Assembly (NCBI GenBank): GCA_035513575.1
Contig: DATKBW010000123.1
Location: forward strand, 1-10,115
Direction of reading: 5' to 3'
DNA length: 10,115 bases
Source: JAHWKI01 sp035513575
GTDB taxonomy: Bacteria; Gemmatimonadota; Gemmatimonadetes; Longimicrobiales; RSA9
The notes beneath the pieces were generated by a model. That model was not told the origin of the DNA. It worked only from the letters and a program-made list of their open reading frames with translations, and made no database searches. A program made the translations under genes and the position numbers. Of this stretch, positions 1-6,616 are shown piece after piece (the stretch's first letter is position 1; each line of letters starts with the position of its first letter).

Positions 1-4
1 CAAG

Positions 5-33
5 ACGCCCCGTCACTTTCGTGAGCGGGGCGT
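5..33 (+). terminator. Terminator-like hairpin just upstream of metH
   Basis: The arms acgccccgtcac (5-16) and gtgagcggggcgt (21-33) pair with a 4-base loop (tttc) and one bulged base. The T run after the stem is only three bases (33-35), so it is a weak match to a classic Rho-independent terminator. Its 3' arm ends 13 bases before the chosen metH start, leaving little room for a separate promoter. It may end an upstream gene, or it may be the expression platform of a leader or riboswitch controlling metH, whose upstream part would lie outside the window. The 5' arm recurs exactly at 6556-6567. Confidence 0.6.
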
Positions 34-46
34 TTGGGCGTGTGGG

Positions 47-3000
47 GTGTCCGGGTGTCCGGCTCGTGGAAGAGAGGGAGCTTTGGGGGAAACGGGTTAT
101 CTGGGGGCGCTGAAGGGGCGGGTCCTCGTCTTTGACGGGGCCATGGGGACGAGCATCCAGACGCGGGGTCTGACGGCGGAGGACTTCGGGGGCGCGTCGC
201 TGGAGGGGTGCAACGACTACCTGGTGGTGACGCGCCCGGACGTGGTGGAGAGCATCCACGCGTCCTTCCTCGAGGTGGGTTGCGACGTGGTGGAGACGGA
301 CACGTTCCGCTCGAACCGCCTGACGCTGAAGGAGTACGGGCTTCAGGACCGGGTCCTGGAGATCAACCGGACCGCGGCGGAGTTGGCGAGGCGGGCGTGC
401 GAGCGGTTCGCGACCGGGGAGAAGCCGCGGTTCGTGGCGGGGAGCATCGGCCCGAGCGGGCTCCTGCCGAGCACGAGCGACCCGACGCTGGGGAACGTCA
501 CGTACGAGGAGCTGGCGGACGTGTTCGCGGAGCAGGCGCGCGGGCTGCTGGACGGGGGCGTGGACGTCCTGCTGATCGAGACGAGCCAGGACATCCTGGA
601 GGTGAAGGCGCAGGTGGCGGGTTGCCGGCGGGCGCTGGCGGAGTCGGGACGGGACGACGTCGCCATCCAGGCGCAGGTGACGCTGGACACGTCCGGCCGG
701 ATGCTCCTGGGCACCGACATCGCCGCGGCCTGCACCATCCTCGAGGCGCTGCGGGTGGACGTGATCGGGCTCAACTGCTCCACGGGCCCCGAGCACATGC
801 GGGAGCCCGTGCGCTGGCTGGCGGAGAACACGACGCTGCCCATCAGCGTCATCCCCAACGCCGGCATCCCCCACAACGAGGGGGGCGTCGCGGTCTACCC
901 GCTGGAGCCCGAGGCGCTGGCCGCCGCGCACGAGGAGTTCGTGACGGAGCTGGGCGTCGCCATCGTCGGTGGTTGCTGCGGGACCACGCCCGAGCACATG
1001 CGGCTGGTGGTGGAGCGGGTCGGCGGCGCCCGGCCGAAGGCCCGCGCGGTGACGACGGTGCCCCGCGTCGCCAGCGCCATGACCGCGTACGACCTGGCGC
1101 AGATCCCCGCGCCGACGCTGATCGGCGAGCGCGTGAACAGCCAGGGCTCCCGCGCCGTGAAGCGGTTCCTGCTGGAAGACGACTACGAGGGCGTGCTCCA
1201 GGTCGCGCGGAACCAGGTGGAGGGCGGCGCGCACCTGCTGGACGTCTGCGTGGCGCTCACGGAACGGCAGGACGAGGCCGCGCAGATGCGCGCGCTGGTG
1301 AAGCTGCTCGCCCAGTCCGTGGAGACCCCGCTGGTCCTGGACACCACCGAAACCGACGTGGTGGAGGCCGCGCTCCGGCAGTACCCCGGCCGCGCCACCA
1401 TCAACTCCATCAACCTGGAGAACGGCCGGAAGCGGATCGACGCGGTCGTCCCCATGGCCGTGCAGCACGGCGCCGCGCTGGTGGCGCTGACCATCGACGA
1501 GGACGGGATGGCGAAGACGGCGGACCGGAAGGTGGCGATCGCGCGGCGGATCCACGACATCGTGGTCGGGGAATACGGGATGCGGCCGAGCGACCTGATC
1601 TTCGACGACCTGACGTTCACGCTGGCGACGGGGGAGCAGGAGTTCCGGCGGAGCGCGATCGACACCATCGAGGGGATCCGGCGGATCAAGACGGAGCTGC
1701 CGGGGGTGCTGACGTCGCTGGGCGTGAGCAACGTGAGCTTCGGGCTGCAGAAGCACGCGCGCGCGGTGCTCAACTCCGTGTTCCTCCATCACTGCGTGGA
1801 AACGGGTCTGGACATGGCCATCGTGAACCCCGCCCACATCACGCCGTACGCCGAGATCGACGGGGAGCAGCGGAAGCTCGCCGATGACCTGATCTTCGAC
1901 GCCCGGGAGGACGCGCTGGAGCGCTTCATCGCGTTCTACGAGGCGCACACGGTGGAGGAGGCGGCGGCGGGGGACCCGCGGGAGTCGATGGGCCTCGACG
2001 AAGCCATTCACTGGTCGATCCTGCATCGGAAGAAGGAGGGGGTGGTCGAGCTGGTGGACGGGGCGATTCTCCGGCGCCTGTCGGGGGGGAATTCGGCTTC
2101 GACTTCGACTTCGACTTCGACTTCGACCTGGACGCCGACTGCGGAGACGCACCGCGCGGGCGTCGATCTCCTGAACACGGTCCTCCTGCCGGCGATGAAG
2201 GAAGTGGGGGACAAGTTCGGGGCGGGGGAGCTGATCCTGCCGTTCGTGCTGCAGTCGGCGGAGGTGATGAAGAAGGCGGTGGGGCGGATGGAGACGTACC
2301 TGGAGAAGGTGGAGGGGCAGTCGAAGGGGACGGTGGTGCTGGCGACGGTGTTCGGGGACGTGCACGACATCGGGAAGAACCTGGTCCACACGATCCTGGA
2401 GAACAACGGCTACACGGTGCACGACCTGGGGAAGCAGGTCCCGGTGAACGACATCATCGCGAAGGCGGAGGAAGTGAAGGCGGATGTGATCGGTCTGAGC
2501 GCGCTGCTGGTCTCGACGTCGAAGCAGATGCCGATCGCGGTGAAGGAGCTGGAGAAGCGGGGGCTGAGGTACCCGGTGATGTGCGGCGGCGCGGCGATCA
2601 ACCCGTCGTTCGTGCGGTCGGCCGCGTTCGTGGACGCGGACCAGGCGACGCTCTACGACCCGGGGGTGTGGTACTGCAAGGACGCGTTCGAGGGGCTGGC
2701 GGTGGTGGAGGCGCTCCGGGGCGAGGGGCGGGAGGCGTTCGTCCGGCATCGTCACGAGGAGGTGCGGGAGGGGGTCGTGAAGCGGGCGGCGCTACAGGAG
2801 AAGGCGAAGGGGATGCGGCCGGCGGACCGGCCGGGGCCGAGCCGGGATGTCGAGGTGCCGGAGCCGGCGTTCCTGGGCGTCAAGGTGATCGACCGGATCC
2901 CGCTGGCCGAGCTGTACGAGCTGATCGACCTCAACACGCTCTACCGCCTCCACTGGGGGGCCAAGAACGCGAAGGGCGAGGAATGGGAGCGGCTGGTGCG

Positions 3001-3802
3001 GGAGGAGTTCGCGCCGCGGCTCGCGCGGATGAAGCGGGAGGCGCTGGCGGGCGGCCAGATCCGGGTGCGGGCGGCCTACGGGTTCTATCCCGCCGGCGCG
3101 GAGGGGAACGACGTCGTCGTCTACCACCCGGAGGAGCCGGAGGTCGAGATGGCGCGATTCGATTTCCCGCGGCAGCGGGATCGGGAGCGGCTCTGCCTTT
3201 CCGATTACCTCCGCGCATCGATCGCCTCCGGCCGCTCCGCGGCCTCGGCGACCCCGCTGCGCGGGGATTCGACGGCCGGCGCCCGCTCCGCTCGCGCGGC
3301 CGCCCTTCGGGATTCGAAGGCGGCGGCGGCTGACGCCGCCGCCGGCCCCTCGCTTCGCGAGGATTCGATGTCGGCCTCGCCGGACGCTTCTTCCTCCACT
3401 GGCGTGGCTACCCTATCCGGCGCTTCCGACTACGTGGGGTTCCTCATCGTCTCGGTGTCGGACCGGCTGCTGGAGCGGTCGGCGTCGATGATGAAGGGGG
3501 GGGAGTACACGGAGGGGTACTACCTGCACGGGTTCGGGGTGCGGCTGGCGGAGGCGGCGGCGGAGTGGGTGCATCGTCGCATGCGGCGGGAGTGGGGGAT
3601 CGAGGAGGGGCGGGGGCTGCGGTACGCGTGGGGGTACCCGGCGTGCCCGGACCACACGCAGCACGAGACCCTGTTCCGTCTGCTGCCGGCGCGGGAGAAG
3701 CTGGCGATGGACGTGACGTCCGCGGGTGCGCTCGTGCCGGAGCTGTCGACGGCGGCGATCGTGTTTCACCATCCGGAGGCGAAGTACTTCAGTGCGGTGT
3801 GA
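47..3802 (+). CDS. metH: Cobalamin-dependent methionine synthase (5-methyl-THF:homocysteine methyltransferase)
   Basis: MetH transfers the methyl group of 5-methyl-THF through cobalamin to homocysteine in the cytoplasm. All four modules are visible in 1251 residues. The homocysteine domain has FDGAMGT near residue 29 and zinc ligands C244 (GLNCS), C310 and C311 (GGCCGTTPEH). The pterin domain starts at about LIGERVN (358). The cap and cobalamin domain has DVHDIGKN with axial ligand H773 and the S818-x-L820 motif. The AdoMet-dependent reactivation domain (about 935-1251) has R1192xxxGYPACPD. The domain is of the shorter type compared with E. coli. Two low-complexity insertions are in frame: (ST)n at 685-694 and about 68 residues at 1058-1126. 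The start is uncertain: GTG at 47 gives the longest frame but lacks a Shine-Dalgarno. TTG at 83 follows a purine-rich GAGGGAG only 2 bases away. Both leave the catalytic core intact. Confidence 0.96.
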   Translation: MSGCPARGREGALGETGYLGALKGRVLVFDGAMGTSIQTRGLTAEDFGGASLEGCNDYLVVTRPDVVESIHASFLEVGCDVVETDTFRSNRLTLKEYGLQDRVLEINRTAAELARRACERFATGEKPRFVAGSIGPSGLLPSTSDPTLGNVTYEELADVFAEQARGLLDGGVDVLLIETSQDILEVKAQVAGCRRALAESGRDDVAIQAQVTLDTSGRMLLGTDIAAACTILEALRVDVIGLNCSTGPEHMREPVRWLAENTTLPISVIPNAGIPHNEGGVAVYPLEPEALAAAHEEFVTELGVAIVGGCCGTTPEHMRLVVERVGGARPKARAVTTVPRVASAMTAYDLAQIPAPTLIGERVNSQGSRAVKRFLLEDDYEGVLQVARNQVEGGAHLLDVCVALTERQDEAAQMRALVKLLAQSVETPLVLDTTETDVVEAALRQYPGRATINSINLENGRKRIDAVVPMAVQHGAALVALTIDEDGMAKTADRKVAIARRIHDIVVGEYGMRPSDLIFDDLTFTLATGEQEFRRSAIDTIEGIRRIKTELPGVLTSLGVSNVSFGLQKHARAVLNSVFLHHCVETGLDMAIVNPAHITPYAEIDGEQRKLADDLIFDAREDALERFIAFYEAHTVEEAAAGDPRESMGLDEAIHWSILHRKKEGVVELVDGAILRRLSGGNSASTSTSTSTSTWTPTAETHRAGVDLLNTVLLPAMKEVGDKFGAGELILPFVLQSAEVMKKAVGRMETYLEKVEGQSKGTVVLATVFGDVHDIGKNLVHTILENNGYTVHDLGKQVPVNDIIAKAEEVKADVIGLSALLVSTSKQMPIAVKELEKRGLRYPVMCGGAAINPSFVRSAAFVDADQATLYDPGVWYCKDAFEGLAVVEALRGEGREAFVRHRHEEVREGVVKRAALQEKAKGMRPADRPGPSRDVEVPEPAFLGVKVIDRIPLAELYELIDLNTLYRLHWGAKNAKGEEWERLVREEFAPRLARMKREALAGGQIRVRAAYGFYPAGAEGNDVVVYHPEEPEVEMARFDFPRQRDRERLCLSDYLRASIASGRSAASATPLRGDSTAGARSARAAALRDSKAAAADAAAGPSLREDSMSASPDASSSTGVATLSGASDYVGFLIVSVSDRLLERSASMMKGGEYTEGYYLHGFGVRLAEAAAEWVHRRMRREWGIEEGRGLRYAWGYPACPDHTQHETLFRLLPAREKLAMDVTSAGALVPELSTAAIVFHHPEAKYFSAV
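2097..2126 (+). repeat. Five tandem CTTCGA hexamers inside metH
   Basis: Five perfect copies of CTTCGA sit between the pterin-binding module and the cobalamin cap domain. They are read as alternating TCG ACT codons, giving a Ser-Thr run followed by TWTPT. The hexamer length keeps the frame whatever the copy number, so copy-number change would only lengthen or shorten the interdomain linker. The preceding bases (2091-2096) read ATTCGG, close to the ATTCGA foot of the repeat family found elsewhere in the window. A shared origin is possible but not shown. Confidence 0.9.
3230..3368 (+). repeat. Cluster of hairpin + ATTCGA repeat units read in frame inside metH
   Basis: Three units end in ATTCGA, at 3267, 3312 and 3363. 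Each directly follows a small hairpin: ccccgc-tgc-gcgggg (3252-3266), ccc-ttc-ggg (3303-3311) and cctcgc-ttc-gcgagg (3348-3362). Further hairpins lie between them: ggccgc-tcc-gcggcc (3230-3244) and a 10-bp stem of ggcggcggcg with cgccgccgcc (3319-3343). The feet are 45 and 51 bases apart, multiples of three, so the same peptide motif recurs: LRGDS, LRDS, LREDS. The cluster encodes an Ala/Ser-rich insertion in the MetH reactivation domain, between SDYLR and SDYVGF. The E. coli enzyme has only a short loop there. Confidence 0.85.
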
Positions 3803-3818
3803 GCGCGCGATGTTCGAA

Positions 3819-3910
3819 CCGGCGATCGCTTCGCTCCGCCGGCCCGCTGCGCGGGATTCGGACCGGGGCGGTCGCTTCGCTCCGCCCGGCGGCGCGATGC
3901 GCCGATTCGA
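3819..3910 (+). repeat. Two further repeat units in the metH / four-helix-bundle gap
   Basis: The 15-mer tcgcttcgctccgcc occurs at 3826-3840 and 3872-3886, 46 bases apart. In each copy it forms the loop side of a hairpin whose stem bases differ but still pair: ccggcg with cgccgg (3819-3842), and gggcgg with ccgccc (3866-3887). Each is followed by a second hairpin and the foot: cccgc-tgc-gcggg then ATTCGG (3843-3861), and ggcgc-gat-gcgcc then GATTCGA (3891-3910). These units fill about half of the 191-base gap. The rest (3911-3984) shows no recognisable promoter, terminator or RNA gene. Confidence 0.8.
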
Positions 3911-3984
3911 TACTGCGGAGGGCGCATCCGGCCATTCCGGCGCCTCTCCTTCCGGCCATATTCAGGGCCAGTGCGGCTCTTGAC

Positions 3985-3993
3985 GGAGGGAGG
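3985..3993 (+). promoter_or_regulatory. Ribosome binding site deciding the four-helix-bundle start
   Basis: GGAGGGAGG runs directly up to the ATG at 3994, with its first GGAGG ending 4 bases before the start codon. The reading frame stays open far upstream into metH, so this site and the family-typical N-terminus identify the true start. Confidence 0.7.
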
Positions 3994-4653
3994 ATGGCGA
4001 AGCGGTATCGGTTCTCGTTCAAGCGGCTCGATGTGTACCGGGCGGCGGTGGAGCACTTCGACTGGACGGCCAGGGTGGTGGCGCGGATGCCGAAAGGGCC
4101 GTTCAAGGTGATCGACCAGGCGGTAGGGGCGTCGCTGTCGGTGATGGGAAATATCGGGGAGGCGCACGGCCGTGACGCGAAGGCGGGTGAGATCGAACAG
4201 CACTACCGCTATGCGCAGGGCTCCACGTTCGAGTCGGCCACGCACCTGGACGCGTTCTCCGCGCTCGGGGTGATCACCGACGAGGAATACAACGCCGAAG
4301 AGGACCGCCTGGCCCGGATCGCCATGATGCTGACGCGGCTGATGCAGAAGCAGCGGAGGAGGAGGCGGGAGCTGCGGCGACTGAGGTGGCGGGAAGAGGC
4401 CCCGGCGACGCTGCGAACGCCGGCGCCGCAGGCCGAGACGGAGACGGAGCCCGGGATGGCGGCCCCCGAAGTATCGAATCCTCGCGAAGCGAGGTCGGCG
4501 CGCCGCGAAGCGGCCGCGCCGATTCGAACCCCCGCCAGGGGAGCCCGAGGGAGCGCAGCGACCGACGGGCAGCGAACCCCCGGCAGGGGTCGCCGAGGGA
4601 GCGCAGCGACCGAAGGCGATCGAACATCGCAGTCAGAGGGCACGAAAGCGTAA
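3994..4653 (+). CDS. Four-helix-bundle protein (23S rRNA intervening sequence / S23 family) with repeat-derived tail
   Basis: Residues 6-118 resemble the four-helix-bundle family first seen in 23S rRNA intervening sequences (PF05635/TIGR02436 type). They show FKRLDVYRAA at the start, SVMGNIGEAHGR in the second helix, YAQGSTFESATHLDAFSALG in the third, and ARIAMMLTRLMQ in the fourth. Molecular function in this family is mostly unknown; the related Avd protein of diversity-generating retroelements binds nucleic acid, but no reverse transcriptase is present here. The usual length is about 120 residues and this protein has 219. After a very basic stretch (118-134, QRRRRRELRRLRWR) the tail is low complexity. 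From about residue 160 it is encoded by inverted hairpin repeats and by two and a bit copies of a 16-residue repeat (RTPARGARGSAATDGQ and RTPGRGRRGSAATEGD). It sits between two methionine genes and ends 3 bases before the next start, so it is probably co-transcribed with the fusion gene downstream. Confidence 0.8.
   Translation: MAKRYRFSFKRLDVYRAAVEHFDWTARVVARMPKGPFKVIDQAVGASLSVMGNIGEAHGRDAKAGEIEQHYRYAQGSTFESATHLDAFSALGVITDEEYNAEEDRLARIAMMLTRLMQKQRRRRRELRRLRWREEAPATLRTPAPQAETETEPGMAAPEVSNPREARSARREAAAPIRTPARGARGSAATDGQRTPGRGRRGSAATEGDRTSQSEGTKA
4474..4527 (-). repeat. Inverted hairpin + ATTCGA units at the 3' end of the four-helix-bundle gene
   Basis: Positions 4474-4494 (tcgaat, then cctcgc-gaa-gcgagg) are an exact 21-base reverse complement of the unit at 3348-3368 in metH. 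Next to it lies a longer hairpin, ggcgcg (4497-4502) with cgcgcc (4515-4520). It has an inner ccgc-gaa-gcgg and is followed by GATTCGA (4521-4527), a foot in the forward direction. Both are read through as coding sequence of the four-helix-bundle tail. Confidence 0.8.
4525..4620 (+). repeat. 48-bp tandem repeat, two copies plus a start of a third
   Basis: Copy 1 is 4525-4572 and copy 2 is 4573-4620; a third begins with cgaac at 4621 and then diverges. The copies share cgaaccccc, cagggg and the block cgagggagcgcagcgaccga. The period is 16 codons, so the four-helix-bundle reading frame is kept. The first copy starts inside the GATTCGAAC foot of the preceding hairpin unit, which links this repeat to the wider family. 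Confidence 0.9.
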
Positions 4654-4656
4654 ACA

Positions 4657-6549
4657 GTGGCCAAGACCTTCGCCGAAGTCCTCACCGACGACCGCCCCCA
4701 TCTCTTCGATGGCGGGATGGGCACGATGCTGTACGCCCGGGGTGTGTTCATCAACCGGTCATACGACGAGCTGGCCCTCTCCTCGCCGGACCTCGTCCGG
4801 TCGGTGCACCGGGAGTACGTGCAGGCGGGCGCGGAGCTGCTGGAGACGAACACGTTCGGCGCCAACCCGGTGAAGCTGGAGCAGCACGGGCTGGAGCGGC
4901 GGGTGGTGGAGATCAACGCGCGGGCGGCGGAGCTGGCGCGGGAGGCGGCGGGCGACCGGGCGCTGGTGGGCGGGTCGATCGGTCCGCTGGGGATCCGGAT
5001 CGAGCCGTACGGCCCGACGTCGCTGGATGAGGCGAAGGGCCATTTCCGGGCGCAGGTCGATGGGCTGCTGGAGGGGGGCGTCGACTTCTTCATCCTGGAG
5101 ACGTTCGCGGACCTGGCGGAGATCCGGCAGGCGCTGCGGGCGGTGCGGGAGGCGTGCGAGTTGGCGGTGGTGGCGCAGATGACGGTGCGGGAGGACGGGA
5201 CGACGTTCTACGGGACCAGCGCCGAGGTGTGCGGGCAGCGGCTCCAGGAATGGGGGGCCGAGGTGATCGGGCTGAACTGCTCGGTGGGGCCCCACGGGCT
5301 GCTCTCGGGGGTGGAGCGGATCGCGGCGGTGACCGACCGGCCGCTGTCGGCGCAGCCGAACGCGGGGATGCCCCGGGAGTACGAGGGGCGGAAGATCTAC
5401 ATGGCGTCGCCGGAGTACATGGCGAAATACGCGCAGCGCCTGATCCGGGCGGGCGCCCGGTTCGTGGGCGGGTGTTGCGGCACGACGCCGGAGCACATCC
5501 GGGCGATGTCGGCGTCGGTGCACGCCATGTCGCCGGGACGGAGCCGGACGCGGGTGGAGGTGCAGCGGGTGAGCACGGCCGACGCGGGCGCGGTGGCGCC
5601 GGTGCCGCTGCCGGAGCGCTCCCGGCTGGGGGCGAAGCTGGCGGCCGGCGACCTGGTCACGAGCGTGGAGATCGTGCCGCCGCGGGGGGTCGACCCGTCG
5701 TCGATGCTGGAGGGGGTGCGGCTGCTGAAAGCGGCGGGGATCGACGCGGTGAACGTACCGGACGGTCCGCGCGCGCAGATGCGGATGGGCGTGATCGCGA
5801 CGAGCGTGCTGATCCAGGAGCGGGTCGGGCTCGAGGCGGTGGTCCATTACGCGTGCCGGGACCGGAACCTCCTGGGGATGCTGAGCGACCTGCTGGGGGC
5901 GCAGGCGCTGGGGCTCCGCAACCTCCTGCTCATCACGGGCGACCCGCCGAAGATGGGACCCTACCCGGACGCCACCGCGGTGTTCGACATCGACGCCATC
6001 GGGCTGACCAACCTGGTCGCAAGGCTGAACCACGGGCTGGACCCGGGGGGGAACGCGCTGGGGGCGCCGACGTCGTTCACCATCGGGGTGGGCGTGAACC
6101 CCGGGTCGGTGGACCGGGACCACGAGCTGAACCGCTTCTACTGGAAAGTGGAAGCGGGCGCCGAGTACGCCATCACGCAGCCCGTCTTCGATGCGGAGCA
6201 GTTCCTCGGGTTCGCCCGGGAGCTGGACGACCGCGGGCTGCGGATCCCGCTGGTGGCGGGGATCTGGCCGCTGGTGAGCGCGCGGAACGCGGAGTTCCTG
6301 GCGAACGAGGTCCCGGGCGTCACCGTCCCCGAGGCGGTGCTGGAGCGGATGCGGCGGGCGCAGGCGAACGGGAAGGAGCACGCGCTGGAGGAGGGGATCG
6401 CCATCGCCCGGGAGCTGTTCGAGGAGATCCGGCGCGAGGTGCGGGGGCTCCAGGTGAGCGCGCCGTTCGGCAAGATCCCCTTCGCGCTGCGCGTGTTCGA
6501 GGGTGTGGAAGGGATCGGCGCGCAGCCGGCTCGCGCCGCCGGCGGGTAA
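4657..6549 (+). CDS. Homocysteine S-methyltransferase / methylenetetrahydrofolate reductase fusion
   Basis: This is a 630-residue two-domain enzyme of the B. subtilis YitJ type. Residues 1 to about 300 form a zinc-dependent homocysteine methyltransferase, with FDGGMGT at 17-23 and zinc ligands C208 (GLNCSVGP), C273 and C274 (GGCCGTTPEH). Residues about 325-615 form an FAD-dependent MTHFR that reduces 5,10-methylene-THF to 5-methyl-THF. It has SVEIVPPRG, where E338 matches the catalytic glutamate of MetF, and LLITGDPPKMG, where D429 matches the conserved aspartate near the flavin. It would supply 5-methyl-THF to the MetH encoded upstream, and its own first domain offers a second route from homocysteine to methionine. 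The GTG start lies 3 bases after the preceding stop with no clear Shine-Dalgarno, so translation may depend on reinitiation after the four-helix-bundle gene. Which methyl donor the first domain prefers cannot be read from sequence. Confidence 0.93.
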   Translation: MAKTFAEVLTDDRPHLFDGGMGTMLYARGVFINRSYDELALSSPDLVRSVHREYVQAGAELLETNTFGANPVKLEQHGLERRVVEINARAAELAREAAGDRALVGGSIGPLGIRIEPYGPTSLDEAKGHFRAQVDGLLEGGVDFFILETFADLAEIRQALRAVREACELAVVAQMTVREDGTTFYGTSAEVCGQRLQEWGAEVIGLNCSVGPHGLLSGVERIAAVTDRPLSAQPNAGMPREYEGRKIYMASPEYMAKYAQRLIRAGARFVGGCCGTTPEHIRAMSASVHAMSPGRSRTRVEVQRVSTADAGAVAPVPLPERSRLGAKLAAGDLVTSVEIVPPRGVDPSSMLEGVRLLKAAGIDAVNVPDGPRAQMRMGVIATSVLIQERVGLEAVVHYACRDRNLLGMLSDLLGAQALGLRNLLLITGDPPKMGPYPDATAVFDIDAIGLTNLVARLNHGLDPGGNALGAPTSFTIGVGVNPGSVDRDHELNRFYWKVEAGAEYAITQPVFDAEQFLGFARELDDRGLRIPLVAGIWPLVSARNAEFLANEVPGVTVPEAVLERMRRAQANGKEHALEEGIAIARELFEEIRREVRGLQVSAPFGKIPFALRVFEGVEGIGAQPARAAGG

Positions 6550-6555
6550 AACAAC

Positions 6556-6599
6556 ACGCCCCGTCACGCGCGGAGACCTGAATTCGCGCAACGGGGCGT
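6556..6599 (+). terminator. Hairpin after the fusion gene, probable terminator
   Basis: The arms acgccccgt (6556-6564) and acggggcgt (6591-6599) form a perfect 9-bp stem. A smaller gcgcg/cgcgc pairing is possible inside the 26-base loop. It begins 6 bases after the stop codon of the fusion gene. There is no T run, so Rho-independent action is uncertain. The 5' arm and following cac match the hairpin before metH over 12 bases. Confidence 0.6.
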
Positions 6600-6616
6600 C
6601 CACCCACGGGGGGTGG
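6600..6616 (+). terminator. Second adjacent hairpin
   Basis: The arms ccaccc (6600-6605) and gggtgg (6611-6616) pair around a 5-base loop and abut the previous hairpin. Two hairpins in a row would strengthen transcript termination or protect the 3' end. No T run follows. Confidence 0.4.

Noticed and set aside
3157..3162. ATTCGA at 3157 as another repeat foot
   Set aside because: It lies in ordinary conserved-looking coding sequence (ARFDFPRQ) with no adjacent hairpin, so it is probably coincidental.
3565..3993. Upstream extension of the four-helix-bundle frame into metH
   Set aside because: The frame is open only by chance over the metH 3' end. The ribosome site at 3985-3993 and the family start fit ATG 3994.
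4525..4625. CRISPR-like array
   Set aside because: The 48-bp copies are contiguous with no unique spacers, are read in frame as protein, and number only two.
3994..4653. Diversity-generating retroelement accessory (Avd)
   Set aside because: The protein shares the four-helix-bundle fold, but there is no reverse transcriptase, template repeat or variable repeat in the window.
3803..4656. Classical insertion sequence around the four-helix-bundle gene
   Set aside because: No transposase, no target-site duplication and no long terminal inverted repeats are visible. Only short hairpin repeats are present, so I report a possible cassette instead.
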